Positions 26,569-36,830 of a stretch of DNA of 64,000 bases are shown here, piece by piece. The translations under genes and the position numbers were made by a program. Each line of letters begins with the position of its first letter. Within the stretch, counting starts at the first letter, position 1. Origin of the DNA: Chitinophagaceae bacterium (lineage in GTDB: Bacteria; Bacteroidota; Bacteroidia; Chitinophagales; Chitinophagaceae); the NCBI GenBank assembly GCA_019638625.1, contig JAHBTK010000008.1, forward strand, positions 1 through 64,000. The letters run 5' to 3'. The notes below the pieces were generated by a model, which saw nothing but the letters and a program-made list of their open reading frames with translations, was not told the DNA's origin and made no database searches.

Positions 26569-26672
26569 AATGAATGGCGTTAAGTTCCCAAAAGAAAGAT
26601 TCCACACAAATGAAAATCCAGGGTACCAGTTTTGAATAAACTAATACCCCAGATCATCTACACCCCTAACTG

Positions 26673-28175
26673 CTAATATCCATTATTTTGTTTCAACTCA
26701 GGATTGATATCCAGCTCTCCCTGAGGAAATGGAAAAACATAATGTTTTTGTTCAAAAACCAGATTCACCCCACCCGGGTTTTGTATGGTGGGGAGTTTGG
26801 TATGCGCAATACCCCATCTTTTTATATCAAAATAGCGATGTCCCTCTAAGGCGAGTTCTACCCTGCGCTCGTGCCGGATGAAATCACGAAGCGTTTCTTT
26901 GGTGTTGTACCGGGCTCTGTCTACAGGTGGCATATCCACTCCGGGACGTGCCCTGATTGCATCCAGCGCATCATAAATGCTCGCATCAGGTCCTTCTGCT
27001 TCATTCCTGGCTTCTGCATACATCAGCAATACATCTGCATACCTGATAGATACCATATCCTGATCTGAATCTGTTCTGGCATAACTAAAAGGTGCATGAG
27101 AGAAGTCTGCATATTTTCGCATTACATAACCTGTTTGCCCACCATGCTGCGGATCCGGCCAGGTTTCTTCTGCTACGCGACGCATATTCAGTACCAATCG
27201 CGGATCGCGGTTTGCAAATGGCGTCGCCGCATTGTATAGTGGAGATTCTGATATCCGCAATCCATCCGTACATTCAAATTCATCTACCAGATCCTGGTAA
27301 GGGTTTATACAACCATACCATCCAATCTGCACATCCATACTTTCCACAAAAGCAGTAGGATTAGTAGGTCCTAAATATTGAGTAGAGAAAATAATTTCCG
27401 GATTTCCACCCTGGGTAGCTGTCAAAAAGATTCCGAGGTAATCGTTTGCTATAGAAAACTTACCGGATTGCATCGTTTGCTGAGCAAAAGACGCTGCCTC
27501 CGGCCATTTTTGCTCATACAATAATACCCTTGCCTTAAAAGCAGTAGCACTTCCTTTTACTGCATGCCCTTCGTATTGCGCCTCCGGCAATACCCTGATT
27601 GCTTCATCCAGATCTTCGTGAATGAATGCCAGCACATCAGCCTTGCTACTTTTGGCCACTTTTGCTGCATCTGCGCTTTCGGGTGTTTGTTTATACAGAA
27701 TCACATCTCCAAAAAAATCCACCAGATCAAAGTACATAAGTGCTCTCAAAAACCTTACTTCACCTTTGTAAATGCCCTTTTTTTCTTCTTCGATGTCTAC
27801 CTTGTCTATGTTTTCAAGAAAATAATTGCAGTTTGCTATCCCTCTGTAAGGTGCATAGTAAGCCATATTTACGGCACCGCCCGAAGTAGGACTGGTGACC
27901 CCTATTGTCATGGCCGGGATATTGAAATATCCCCATTCTGCAAATGCATTATCCGAAAGACAATCGAGCCATACTTTTCTATAACTGAGAAAATCAGACT
28001 GCAACTGCCGATAGCAGCCGGCCAGTGCCATTTTTGCATCGGCATCTGTTTTCCAGAAGGTTCCGCTGGAAATCTGATCCAACGGATTTCTCTCGAGAAA
28101 ACTCTCTTTGCAACCAAATTGAAATAGCATTACCACTATGATTACAACCATTTTTATTTTTCCAATAACTTTCAT
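26673..28175 (-). CDS. susD: SusD/RagB family glycan-binding outer-membrane lipoprotein
   Basis: A 500-residue protein with lipoprotein signal and lipobox FQFGC (Cys22). The SusD pattern is clear: ESFLERNPLDQISSGTFWKT at the N-terminus, tetratricopeptide-like helices (GEVRFLRALMYFDLVDFFGD), and RYADVLLMYAEARNEAEG with HERRVELALEGHRYFDIKRW at the C-terminus. It caps the SusC pore at the cell surface and binds the oligosaccharide to be taken up. It starts 20 bases after the SusC gene, the usual pairing. The glycan bound is unknown; the neighbours suggest a fucose- or rhamnose-containing one. Confidence 0.96.
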   Translation of the reverse strand: MKVIGKIKMVVIIVVMLFQFGCKESFLERNPLDQISSGTFWKTDADAKMALAGCYRQLQSDFLSYRKVWLDCLSDNAFAEWGYFNIPAMTIGVTSPTSGGAVNMAYYAPYRGIANCNYFLENIDKVDIEEEKKGIYKGEVRFLRALMYFDLVDFFGDVILYKQTPESADAAKVAKSSKADVLAFIHEDLDEAIRVLPEAQYEGHAVKGSATAFKARVLLYEQKWPEAASFAQQTMQSGKFSIANDYLGIFLTATQGGNPEIIFSTQYLGPTNPTAFVESMDVQIGWYGCINPYQDLVDEFECTDGLRISESPLYNAATPFANRDPRLVLNMRRVAEETWPDPQHGGQTGYVMRKYADFSHAPFSYARTDSDQDMVSIRYADVLLMYAEARNEAEGPDASIYDALDAIRARPGVDMPPVDRARYNTKETLRDFIRHERRVELALEGHRYFDIKRWGIAHTKLPTIQNPGGVNLVFEQKHYVFPFPQGELDINPELKQNNGY

Positions 28176-28195
28176 ATCGTAATGTTTTAAGTGGT

Positions 28196-31100
28196 TTAAA
28201 ATTTAACGTCTACACCAAAATTGATAATCCTCACTTGCGGAAACTGTGCAAATCTTCCCCAACCACTGATCGTACTTCCGGTTCTTGACAATGTTTCCGG
28301 ATCGGCACCTTCAAATTTGGTAAACGTAAGCAGATTATCACCCGACACATAAACGGTTATCCCTTTCGACCACAACCTGTCGGTAACACGCTTTGGCAGC
28401 ATGTAGGAAAGGTTTACATTCTTCAACCGCAGATAAGAAGCGTCCTGAAGGTAATAGGTAGACGGATAGGCTGATACCCCACCGTATGTCCACGACTCGT
28501 AAATAGCAGGTACTGTATTACTTGGATTAGTGGGGCTCCACGCATCTCTGAACTTGGTAGTGGGCGGAGTCCCCTGGATAAATGGATCAATTCCCCATCC
28601 ATTCAACGGCATTTTGTTTCCTTTGGTACCCTGGAAAAACACACTCAATCCAAATCCTTTCCAGGACGCATTGCCACCGAACGAATAAGTAAAATCGGGG
28701 AACCGTCCTTTCACCGTTACGCGGTCGTCTGCATTTACAACACCATCGCCATTCTGGTCTTTAATCTTCAGATCACCAGGACTTGGTGGAAAAAATGGCT
28801 GGCTGGGCGATCTGTCTATATCATCCTGGCTCTGGAAGATCCCGACCCATTCATACATGTAGTAAGATCCATAAGGCAACCCCACTTCATTAACGCCTTT
28901 CGTTGGCACCCGAATTTTAAGTAATTCATTTTTAAAAGTGCTGAATAAAAAGTAACCACTATAGCCAAATTCTCCTATCTGATTGGTATGGCGAAGCTGG
29001 GTTTCCCAACCAATATTCTGGAGTTTACCATCATTTGTTACAGGACCACCCAAACCGAGACTTCCTGGCACAGGTTGCGTAGTAAGAATGTCGTATGTAT
29101 TTTTCTTAAACCAATCAAATGTTAATCCAAACAACCCTTTGGATATTTCAAGGTCGAGTCCAAGGTTCACCACACGGGTAGACTCCCACTTGATATTTTT
29201 ATCCGTTAGTCTGGTGAGCGTTGTTGCGGGTTGTAACGAAGAGCCATATGGATATTCTGTCAGATTCAATATATCCTGATAAGGATACAGACCGATCTCC
29301 TGATTGCCTAACGTCCCAAAAGAGCCTCTAATTTTTAAATCGTCCAGCCATGTAATCTTATCTTGAATAAACGATTCTCTCGAAATTCTCCATCCGGCAG
29401 ATACGGAAGGAAAAGCTCCCCATCGATTTTCACTGGCAATTCTGGAGCTACCATCATATCTAAAATTACCTTCCAGCAGATATTTGCCTTCGTAATCGTA
29501 GCTAACACGGCCAAAATACGAACGTAATGACCACTCGGTAGAAGTGCCTGAAAGACTTTGTCCTGTTGGGGAACCCGCATTAATTTCGGCCAGGGAGGGT
29601 GTAGGAAAGGTCAATCTCGATCCTTGTAAAAACTGAGTCTTAAAGGCCTGTTGCTCATAACCTGCCAACACATTTATGTTATGTGCTTTACCTAACGTAG
29701 TAGTATAGTTGAGTGTGGAAAATAGCGATGGTAAAACACCTTGCGTATAACGGTCCGTTACGCCGCCACTCTTTCCTCCATCATCAATGTAGGGATAATC
29801 AGCAGCACCAGGGGGTTTCAGAAATCCATATTGCGGCACCTCCTGCTGATGGCTTTTATAGGTGTCGCCATTATAATTAAATCCTCCCTTTACCTGCCAA
29901 ACCAACCCCTTCAACAACTGCACATCAACATACCCTTGCGCATTAATAGCATGCGAGTTGGAATGCTGATAATTACCAGGGTGTAAGTCTGTTTCGGGGT
30001 TTCGGTTGTGTCCCTCTCCAATATATGCGTGTCTTGCTATTCTACCGCTACCGTCCGGCAGGAAAGGTGTGAAATTGGGCGAACCCTGGTATACCAGTAA
30101 CACCACATCACTATTTACATTCCTGGGCTCATGTATTCTTTTCTTCACCATATTTACGATGGCTCCAATTTTAACCCTCTCATTAATTTTAGAATTCAGA
30201 TTTATTATTGCATTGTATCTTTTATAGTTAAATACCGGGAGTATTCCATCCTGATCAAGATATCCCAAAGAAATACTATAGTTGGTCCTTTCATTACCAC
30301 CGGAAAAACGAAGGTTATGATTGAAGACAGCAGCCGGTTTAAAATAATGATCTGTCCAGTTAAAATTGGGGTACTGATCCGGATCTGTCGGATTCTTGTA
30401 CGCATCAATTTGTTCCTGAGTATACAATGGAGCTAATCCAACTCTTTCTTTGGCAGCATTATACATCGTCATGTATTCAACCGAGTTGTAAATAAAATCC
30501 GGGAGTCTTGTTGCCGAATGTGAGCCCATATCAATTCTGTATTCCAACAATGGTGCACCTTTCTTGCCCTGTTTAGTCGTCACCAGTATCACACCGTTGG
30601 CAGCCCTTGACCCGTAGATAGCAGCAGAAGCCGCATCTTTCAAAACGGATACACTTTCTATATCATTTGGATTCAGGTTGTTTATTGACCCGATCAATCC
30701 ATCTACCAGTACCAACGGATTGGAAGAAGCACCAAAAGAACCCAAACCTCTTATCTGAAACTGCGGATCATCTCTGCCCGGAGAAGCCGTGGGCTGCACA
30801 ACCTGTAAACCAGTAACCCTTCCCTGTAAAAGATTGGCTGCGTTGGTCGCAGGCCGTTCCACCAAAGTATTACCACTCACAGATGCAACGGATCCTGTAA
30901 GATTCTGCTTTTTCTGTGTACCATAGCCCACTACCACTACATCTGACAAGGTGCTTTGATCCTGTTTAAGCTCAGCAGTCATAACGCCCGAGGCCGGTAC
31001 CTGCCGCTCCAAAGTTTGCATCCCTATGTAGCTAAACACCAGCACCGCGCTGCTACTGGGAACATTTATAACAAATGATCCGGTTGCATCCGTAGTAGTA

Positions 31101-31390
31101 TAAGTAGTTTGCCCCTTAACCTGTACTGTAACACCTTCCAAAGGCAAGCCCCCTTCATCAGTCACTTTACCTGTTATAGAAAGACTGGATTGCATTTGTT
31201 GTAAAATATATTTACCTGTAGCGTCATTGCCATTTGTAAAAGCCGGTAATAACAATAATGTAGGCAAAGCAATAAAAGTAAAAGATACAACAAGCCCTCT
31301 CAGTATACGGGTAAAACAACAGTCGGCAAACTGAAGACAGGAATGTAGAAAAAGACCTGCCAGTTTTTGATTAAGAAATAAATTCTCCAT
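28196..31390 (-). CDS. susC: SusC/RagA family TonB-dependent outer-membrane transporter
   Basis: A 1064-residue protein and the first gene of the operon. After a hydrophobic export segment comes a carboxypeptidase-like domain (SITGKVTDEGGLPLEGVTVQ), then the TonB box and plug start (VVVGYGTQKKQNLTGSV), the plug with LVDGLIGSINNLNPNDIESV and LKDAASAAIYGSRAANGVIL, and a beta-barrel to the C-terminal FGVDVKF ending in an aromatic residue. It imports oligosaccharides with SusD. It has no N-terminal secretin-like (STN) domain, so it should not signal through an anti-sigma factor; the nearby AraC protein is the more likely regulator. Confidence 0.97.
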   Translation of the reverse strand: MENLFLNQKLAGLFLHSCLQFADCCFTRILRGLVVSFTFIALPTLLLLPAFTNGNDATGKYILQQMQSSLSITGKVTDEGGLPLEGVTVQVKGQTTYTTTDATGSFVINVPSSSAVLVFSYIGMQTLERQVPASGVMTAELKQDQSTLSDVVVVGYGTQKKQNLTGSVASVSGNTLVERPATNAANLLQGRVTGLQVVQPTASPGRDDPQFQIRGLGSFGASSNPLVLVDGLIGSINNLNPNDIESVSVLKDAASAAIYGSRAANGVILVTTKQGKKGAPLLEYRIDMGSHSATRLPDFIYNSVEYMTMYNAAKERVGLAPLYTQEQIDAYKNPTDPDQYPNFNWTDHYFKPAAVFNHNLRFSGGNERTNYSISLGYLDQDGILPVFNYKRYNAIINLNSKINERVKIGAIVNMVKKRIHEPRNVNSDVVLLVYQGSPNFTPFLPDGSGRIARHAYIGEGHNRNPETDLHPGNYQHSNSHAINAQGYVDVQLLKGLVWQVKGGFNYNGDTYKSHQQEVPQYGFLKPPGAADYPYIDDGGKSGGVTDRYTQGVLPSLFSTLNYTTTLGKAHNINVLAGYEQQAFKTQFLQGSRLTFPTPSLAEINAGSPTGQSLSGTSTEWSLRSYFGRVSYDYEGKYLLEGNFRYDGSSRIASENRWGAFPSVSAGWRISRESFIQDKITWLDDLKIRGSFGTLGNQEIGLYPYQDILNLTEYPYGSSLQPATTLTRLTDKNIKWESTRVVNLGLDLEISKGLFGLTFDWFKKNTYDILTTQPVPGSLGLGGPVTNDGKLQNIGWETQLRHTNQIGEFGYSGYFLFSTFKNELLKIRVPTKGVNEVGLPYGSYYMYEWVGIFQSQDDIDRSPSQPFFPPSPGDLKIKDQNGDGVVNADDRVTVKGRFPDFTYSFGGNASWKGFGLSVFFQGTKGNKMPLNGWGIDPFIQGTPPTTKFRDAWSPTNPSNTVPAIYESWTYGGVSAYPSTYYLQDASYLRLKNVNLSYMLPKRVTDRLWSKGITVYVSGDNLLTFTKFEGADPETLSRTGSTISGWGRFAQFPQVRIINFGVDVKF

Positions 31391-31786
31391 ATACAGTTAA
31401 ATTTTTAGTGAAAAAAATTTCCATCCATGCCTCGTAAAGGCACAGAACCTCGTAATCCGGCTATCAATTAGTCAGTAAACTTCAGTTCATTGATGGTGTA
31501 GCATGAAATCCGATCGCTATCGTTTCCTGAAGGCAACCATTTTAAATTCATTACATGTAAAGAAATATTCCTGCCGTGGCTATGAGGTAAAATTCTACAA
31601 TTGAAACCCGGTAACCAATAGAATATATGCTTATCTTAATGGATTATTCAACTATATCAAGATAAAAATTAAATAATGCATTCATTTAATTGCTAAGTCC
31701 ATTGAAAAACTGAAAGTCAATTTTGAATTTTGTAGCCATTCGTTTTCTAAACTCTATTAGACCCACTCATTTAATTAGATCCACTC
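31391..31786. other. Divergent intergenic region of the utilization locus
   Basis: This 396-base AT-rich gap separates the minus-strand SusC operon from the plus-strand GH2 gene and must hold both promoters. I found no exact TAnnTTTG box. A small hairpin (GCCT/AGGC, 31432-31444) and a CCTCGTAA direct repeat near 31432 and 31449 lie before the SusC gene, and CCACTCAT occurs twice just before the GH2 start (about 31760 and 31780). These are candidate AraC-type sites only. Confidence 0.4.
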
Positions 31787-34700
31787 ATGCGAAAGTCAAT
31801 ACTATTTTTAATTAGTCTTATCCTAATTGTTGTAAATTGTGAAATACCTTCGTGTTACGGTCAAAATACAATATCCCTTGCGGGTGAGTGGAAAGTAGCT
31901 CTTGATCCTGATAGCATTTACTATAGTAATAATAAATTGCCTGCCGAATTTCCCTACCAACTTCATCTGCCCGGGACAACGGATGAGGCAGGAATCGGTA
32001 AACGAGCCACCGGTTCGGACTATGGCATGCTTACACGCCGGTATAAACATATCGGACCTGCATGGTATGAGAAGGTTGTTGAAATACCTGGATCGTGGTT
32101 CAATAAAAATATAGTATTATATCTTGAAAGGGTTCTATGGGAAAGTTCTGTTTTTATTGACGGACGGGAAGTGTCTCGTCTATCTCCATTATATGTAGCA
32201 CATGAGCATTTGTTAGGCAAACTCTCTCCCGGTAAACATACCATTACCATTTGCGTGAACAACGACCTTATTCATAATATAGGAGACAAAGGGAGTGGTT
32301 ACACTGGACATACACAAAGTATTTGGAATGGCATCGTTGGGCGTATTGAACTGAAAAAGCTGGAAGATATTTATATTGACAACGTCAAAACCTACCCCGA
32401 CACCGGGAAAAAAGAATTACACCTCGAAACTTTTATACACAATACTTCCGAAAAAAATGTGTCACTCACGATTAAGGCAACGCTTAGTGAAACCGTCACC
32501 GGCAAACAGGTAAAAACATTTAAACAGCATTATAAATGTGATGCAGGCAGACAAAAGATATCCTTCAGTTTAACAAACCTGAGAGGTGTTCGTCTCTGGG
32601 ACGAATATGACCCGATGTTGTACACAATAGTTGTTGAAATAATGAATGGGAAGTCTATTGACCAATGGAATGATAACATAGGCTTCAGGCAAGTCGGTAC
32701 TACAAAAAATAAGATACTGGTCAATGGGAATGTATCCTATATCCGTGGAAATCTTGATTGCGTACACTTTCCCTTAACGGGCTATCCTTCATGCAATGAA
32801 AAAGACTGGGAAGTTATCTTTCAGAAGTACAAGGATTATGGACTGAATACGGTGCGTTTTCACTCCTGGTGCCCGCCGGAAGCGGCTTTCAGGGCTGCTG
32901 ATAAAATGGGGATTTATATTCAGGCAGAATTATTGTGGATTGACCAGTGGATGGCAACGGCAAATAAGGACAGACCTGAAATGTACACAAAAGGTCAACC
33001 GAAAGGATTGGGAAACAACCCTGCGGCAGACGTTTTTGTACAGGAGGAAATAAAACGTATACTGGATGCCTATGGCAACCACCCTTCTTTCTTGTTTTTT
33101 TGCATCGGCAATGAGCTGGGCAGCGCCAATTTTGATATAGCGGCAACATGGGTCCAAAAGGCGAAGGAGGAAGATCCGCGACGGCTGTATTCCGTTTCCA
33201 CTGCCCGACAAATTACCTCTGCAGACGACTATATGGTAACACATAATATTCCGGGTGTAGGTAGTACACATGCATATAACCTGAACAGATCGGATAGTGG
33301 GCTTGAAAAAAATTACAGTAAAGCTCAGTTGCCTGTTATAGCCCATGAGGTAGGGCAGGCACCGGTTTATCCTAAGTGGACTGAAATTGAGAAATATACA
33401 GGTGTGTTAAAAGCCTGGAACCTAGAGGGCTTCAGGAAAGTGGCAATAGCAAATGGAGTCGGTAACAGGGATGAAGATTTTCATAAAGCTACCGGTGCGT
33501 TACAACAACTTTTATACAAAAATTTAATAGAAAATATCCTGCTGGCGCCATCCAGTGCGGGCTTTCAACTACTGAGTATGAGTGATTATCCGGGACAGGG
33601 TGAAGCCCTGGTAGGATGGCTTGATAGTTTCTGGGATGACAAGCAGACAACGACTCCGGAAACATTTCGGCAATACTGTAATAATATTGTACCGCTCATA
33701 CGCACCCAAAGTTTTACTTATTACCGAAGCGACACAATCCAACTGGTTATCGAACTTGCCAATTATTTTAAGGCTGATTTGCAAAAGGCGTTATACTGGG
33801 AATTTGGTGACAAAAATGGAAGTATTGTGATCAAAGGACTATGCAAGCAAAACAAATTCGCCCGGGGGAGGCTTACACAAGCTGACACCTTAAGTATTCC
33901 GGCCGATATATTTCCCGACAAAGCAGGACAATATACATTCAGGGTTTATCTCTCTGATCATTCTTATAGCAATAGCTGGGATTTTTTTGTATTTCCTGAT
34001 CATGTGAACATCCAAAATGGAGAAGTATTCATCGCTGATGAGTGGGATCATAGAGTAGATAGTTTACTAACCCGGGGAGAGAAGGTGTTACTAATAGCCA
34101 ATAAGCTTGGAAACGAATTAACCTCTCATACCATCAATTTTACTCCGTTATTTTGGTCAAGCAGCTGGTTCCGTGGTCAGAATAACGAAACACTTGGTTC
34201 ATGGATTAATGAAAGGAGCGCTGCTTTTGATCACTTTCCAACAGGCTATTTTACCAACTGGCAATGGTACAGAGTAACACCGGGAGGGCGATACTTTAAG
34301 TTAAAGGATGTGCCAAAGGATTATCAGCCAATTGTTCAGCCGGTATCCGATTTTCACTTTAACGAAAAACTGGGTAGTATCTTCGAAACAAAAGTAGGCA
34401 CCGGAAAGTTATTGATATGTGGATACGGCTTGAAACAGGTGAATAATCCTTACTCAGATCAACTATTGTATAGTATTGTAGAATATATGAAAAGCCCGCA
34501 TTTTGATCCTTTACATGCACTCTCAAAGAATTATTTAAAATCTTTACTTTCGAAAAAACCATTGGAACCCGGAATGGTTGATCTGCCCGATGAATTTAAG
34601 AAGGCTTCATTATTCGTAATTGCTTCAGCTAATGTCCGGCATGATCTTCCATTAGCGTGGGAACCCAAAAACGACAGCATTTATCTGCAAACAGGATATC

Positions 34701-35029
34701 GTTATAGTGTCGCAGGGGCTCGTTCTGTTAGTAAAGAAAATACAAAAGGATGGAGTGGAAAAGAAATAAATATCCAGTTGAAAACCCCGGAGGGAATTCG
34801 AGGTTATTTGTATATTCAACTCTCCAATTCGGACAATTTAAAAGGCTCTGCTACAGTCAATTTGGAAGGTCGCACCGTAGATGCAGTTGGCATAACTGCT
34901 TCAGGCAAATGGATAAAAATGTTTCTAATGCGGGAGGATACCCTTGATGGTAAAATTGAGGTAAACATTACTACGGATAATAATGGAGGTTTGTTGATCT
35001 GTCGCCTCGCAATTGTAGAAGATGATTAA
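31787..35029 (+). CDS. GH2 family exo-glycosidase (beta-galactosidase-like), secreted
   Basis: A 1080-residue protein with signal peptide (cleavage near CYGQ). The GH2 layout is visible: sugar-binding jelly roll (residues 28-190, SLAGEWKVALDP and WYEKVVEIPGSW), Ig-like domain to about 300, then a TIM barrel with the acid/base pair IGNELG (Glu443) and the probable nucleophile in AHEVGQ (Glu521). About 480 residues of extra C-terminal domains follow, longer than the family core. GH2 enzymes remove terminal beta-galactose, glucuronic acid or mannose. It is divergent from the SusC operon and likely trims the glycan core exposed when the fucose is removed. Confidence 0.87.
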   Translation: MRKSILFLISLILIVVNCEIPSCYGQNTISLAGEWKVALDPDSIYYSNNKLPAEFPYQLHLPGTTDEAGIGKRATGSDYGMLTRRYKHIGPAWYEKVVEIPGSWFNKNIVLYLERVLWESSVFIDGREVSRLSPLYVAHEHLLGKLSPGKHTITICVNNDLIHNIGDKGSGYTGHTQSIWNGIVGRIELKKLEDIYIDNVKTYPDTGKKELHLETFIHNTSEKNVSLTIKATLSETVTGKQVKTFKQHYKCDAGRQKISFSLTNLRGVRLWDEYDPMLYTIVVEIMNGKSIDQWNDNIGFRQVGTTKNKILVNGNVSYIRGNLDCVHFPLTGYPSCNEKDWEVIFQKYKDYGLNTVRFHSWCPPEAAFRAADKMGIYIQAELLWIDQWMATANKDRPEMYTKGQPKGLGNNPAADVFVQEEIKRILDAYGNHPSFLFFCIGNELGSANFDIAATWVQKAKEEDPRRLYSVSTARQITSADDYMVTHNIPGVGSTHAYNLNRSDSGLEKNYSKAQLPVIAHEVGQAPVYPKWTEIEKYTGVLKAWNLEGFRKVAIANGVGNRDEDFHKATGALQQLLYKNLIENILLAPSSAGFQLLSMSDYPGQGEALVGWLDSFWDDKQTTTPETFRQYCNNIVPLIRTQSFTYYRSDTIQLVIELANYFKADLQKALYWEFGDKNGSIVIKGLCKQNKFARGRLTQADTLSIPADIFPDKAGQYTFRVYLSDHSYSNSWDFFVFPDHVNIQNGEVFIADEWDHRVDSLLTRGEKVLLIANKLGNELTSHTINFTPLFWSSSWFRGQNNETLGSWINERSAAFDHFPTGYFTNWQWYRVTPGGRYFKLKDVPKDYQPIVQPVSDFHFNEKLGSIFETKVGTGKLLICGYGLKQVNNPYSDQLLYSIVEYMKSPHFDPLHALSKNYLKSLLSKKPLEPGMVDLPDEFKKASLFVIASANVRHDLPLAWEPKNDSIYLQTGYRYSVAGARSVSKENTKGWSGKEINIQLKTPEGIRGYLYIQLSNSDNLKGSATVNLEGRTVDAVGITASGKWIKMFLMREDTLDGKIEVNITTDNNGGLLICRLAIVEDD

Positions 35030-35032
35030 TTA

Positions 35033-35075
35033 GAATTTTTGAATAAATCTGTTTCTCATCTGTCATTAAAAATTC
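35033..35075. terminator. AT-rich hairpin between convergent GH2 and lutC genes
   Basis: GAATTTTT pairs with AAAAATTC, with AAT/ATT pairs inside a one-base bulge and a 20-base loop. It lies between two convergent genes, so it could end both transcripts, but the low GC content makes it weak. Confidence 0.4.
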
Positions 35076-35094
35076 AAACTACAGGATAGCAAAA

Positions 35095-35724
35095 TCAGCC
35101 ATCCAGCAGAAAGACAAACACAACTTTTGGACCATGTACACCCATGACCAAAGTTTTTTCTATATCACCTGTACGGCTGGGGCCAGCGATGAAGTGTAAT
35201 GAGGATGGCAGGTTGCCTCTATATTTTTTTTGCAAAAAGGAAATGGCATTTCCGGTATCGTATAGCAGTTGACTAACATTGGCTATCACTATATGAACGG
35301 GGGCGTATACAGGTAGCGCACGGCCTGACAATTGCGCTGCACTCAGGATAACAGAACCTGTTCGCGCAACCAGGCATTCACAACCGGTTACGGCTACCTC
35401 AGCCTGCAACACATCGTTCACTAACGAAATGCCTGCCTGTTGAAGAACCGGAATAAGCCCCGGAACCGTGCAACACCATTGATCGTGCAGTAAGGATGAC
35501 GGAAATTGTATTAAAAGATCTCCCACACCATTTATATTGTTACAACTAAAAAAAACTCCCTGCAGCCGGGTAAAAGACCGCTCGAACAATTCAACATGTG
35601 AACCCGGTTCCCGGACAAAAAAACCACCGGTGGCGCCAGTGTAGTTGATTTCCGGCTCTGTTGCATTTTTATTTGAAAGAGCGGCCTTTATCAATTCTAA
35701 TATTATATCACGGGAATCGCTCAT
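35095..35724 (-). CDS. lutC: L-lactate oxidation protein LutC (LUD domain)
   Basis: A 209-residue protein of the LutC/YkgG family (LUD domain, PF02589). Recognisable parts are a central VAVTGCECLVARTGSVIL (the conserved segment around the GSV turn), ALPVYAPVHIVIA, and the C-terminal IAGPSRTGDIEKTLVMGVHG, strongly conserved in the family. LutC is the third partner in L-lactate oxidation with LutA and LutB. It normally lies directly after lutB, but here it is at the far side of the SusC and GH2 genes, about 23 kb from lutB, on the same strand, 96 bases after the AraC regulator gene. Confidence 0.92.
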   Translation of the reverse strand: MSDSRDIILELIKAALSNKNATEPEINYTGATGGFFVREPGSHVELFERSFTRLQGVFFSCNNINGVGDLLIQFPSSLLHDQWCCTVPGLIPVLQQAGISLVNDVLQAEVAVTGCECLVARTGSVILSAAQLSGRALPVYAPVHIVIANVSQLLYDTGNAISFLQKKYRGNLPSSLHFIAGPSRTGDIEKTLVMGVHGPKVVFVFLLDG

Positions 35725-35820
35725 ACAGAAACTTTATGCAAAGTTCTTCAATGATAAATGTAAAACAATGGAGTATTGTCCAACAGCAATGGATAATCGT
35801 ACGATTGTTCATTTTGTTCT

Positions 35821-36738
35821 TTAGCCCTTATTCGTCTTTCGGTATTCAGACGGAGAGGTTCCAATGATTTTATTAAAGATGCGGTTAAAAAAATAAGGAT
35901 CCTCATACCCTACAAAAGCAGCTATATCTTTTACCTTCATTTCTGTAAGGTCGAGTAACTGGCAGGCCTTTTGCATTTTTAAATGAATAAAGTAATCCAG
36001 GGGAGCAAAGCCTGTTTGTTTTCTGAATAGGCTTGAAAAATGAGAGGCAGAATAAGAAAACTTCCCGGCAATATCATCTATCCATAATCGCTGTCCGAGG
36101 TTTTCACGCATATACAATATCGCCTGCGTAATGATATTGTCATCTTTTTTCTGAAAGCTGGAAAAATTATGATTGCGAAATATAAAAGAAGCAACGAAAT
36201 GGTAAAGACAAAAATTAGCGTAGCTCAGGTTGTCAAGACTGTAACCCATTTCAAGGGTATTATACATTTCTTCCCACAAACTGATCCGCCTTTCATCAGG
36301 GCGTAAAACGGTGGGGGTTAAAAACTGGTCCAACTCATATATGTGGTTGAAATGTGGAATTTGCGTACCACAAAAGTGGACCCAATACAGGGACCATGGA
36401 TCATCGGCATGCGCTCCGTAACGCAGGTATTTATCCGTAGCAGGTAAAATAACAAACTCATTAGCCTTTATTTCGCAATACCCCGACTTATTTTCGTACC
36501 ACCCTTTACCATCAATGCAGTAAAAGAGAATATTGTCATTACATCCCCACCTGCGCTCCCTGTAATGATAGGATGCCTTGGGAAAATAGCCAATCAGGGT
36601 AATGTAAAGGTTGTTAAGCAAAGGATCATTCTGTATCCGCTCTCTCAATAATTTTTCAGGCAATATAATTTGCTTCTCCCCGGTAAAGCCATCGCGTTTT
36701 CTTATGGCAAGTCCTTTGTATCTTTTTTCAGCGATCAT
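35821..36738 (-). CDS. AraC family transcriptional regulator (sugar-sensing cupin type)
   Basis: A 305-residue cytoplasmic protein. Residues 50-160 are an AraC-type cupin ligand-binding domain (ENKSGYCEIKANEFVILPA). The last 100 residues hold two helix-turn-helix motifs, with YSASHFSSLFRKQTGFAPLD in the first and the signature FVGYEDPYFFNRIFNK in the second. It is divergent from the SDR gene across a 92-base gap and upstream of lutC in the same orientation. It most likely senses the deoxysugar or a product and activates the locus; there is no hybrid sensor or ECF sigma gene inside the locus that could do this instead. Confidence 0.9.
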   Translation of the reverse strand: MIAEKRYKGLAIRKRDGFTGEKQIILPEKLLRERIQNDPLLNNLYITLIGYFPKASYHYRERRWGCNDNILFYCIDGKGWYENKSGYCEIKANEFVILPATDKYLRYGAHADDPWSLYWVHFCGTQIPHFNHIYELDQFLTPTVLRPDERRISLWEEMYNTLEMGYSLDNLSYANFCLYHFVASFIFRNHNFSSFQKKDDNIITQAILYMRENLGQRLWIDDIAGKFSYSASHFSSLFRKQTGFAPLDYFIHLKMQKACQLLDLTEMKVKDIAAFVGYEDPYFFNRIFNKIIGTSPSEYRKTNKG

Positions 36739-36830
36739 ATAATAATAGGATTATCCATTAAAGTAAACTGATACTCCATTGTTTTCGGATGGTCAATAAA
36801 AGTACTTTGTTTCATAAATAATATTATTAA

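Larger units (their letters stand above)
10150..31390 (-). other. Likely 12-gene operon: deoxysugar polysaccharide-utilization and lactate oxidation
   Basis: Twelve minus-strand genes follow each other from the SusC gene (31390) to lutA (10150). The junctions are short: 20, 104, 11, 9, 14, 109, 25, TAATG overlap, 9, GTGA overlap and 2 bases. I saw no hairpin terminator inside. The order runs outer-membrane uptake, glycosidases, symporter, mutarotase, another glycosidase-like gene, then LutB and LutA, which follows the path of a sugar into the cell. That all are on one transcript is inferred from spacing only. Confidence 0.7.

Noticed and set aside
10888..31390. L-rhamnose instead of L-fucose as the target sugar
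   Set aside because: The mutarotase family name suggests rhamnose, but GH29 and GH95-type enzymes are fucosidases and no GH78 or GH106 rhamnosidase is seen. I prefer fucose but cannot exclude rhamnose.
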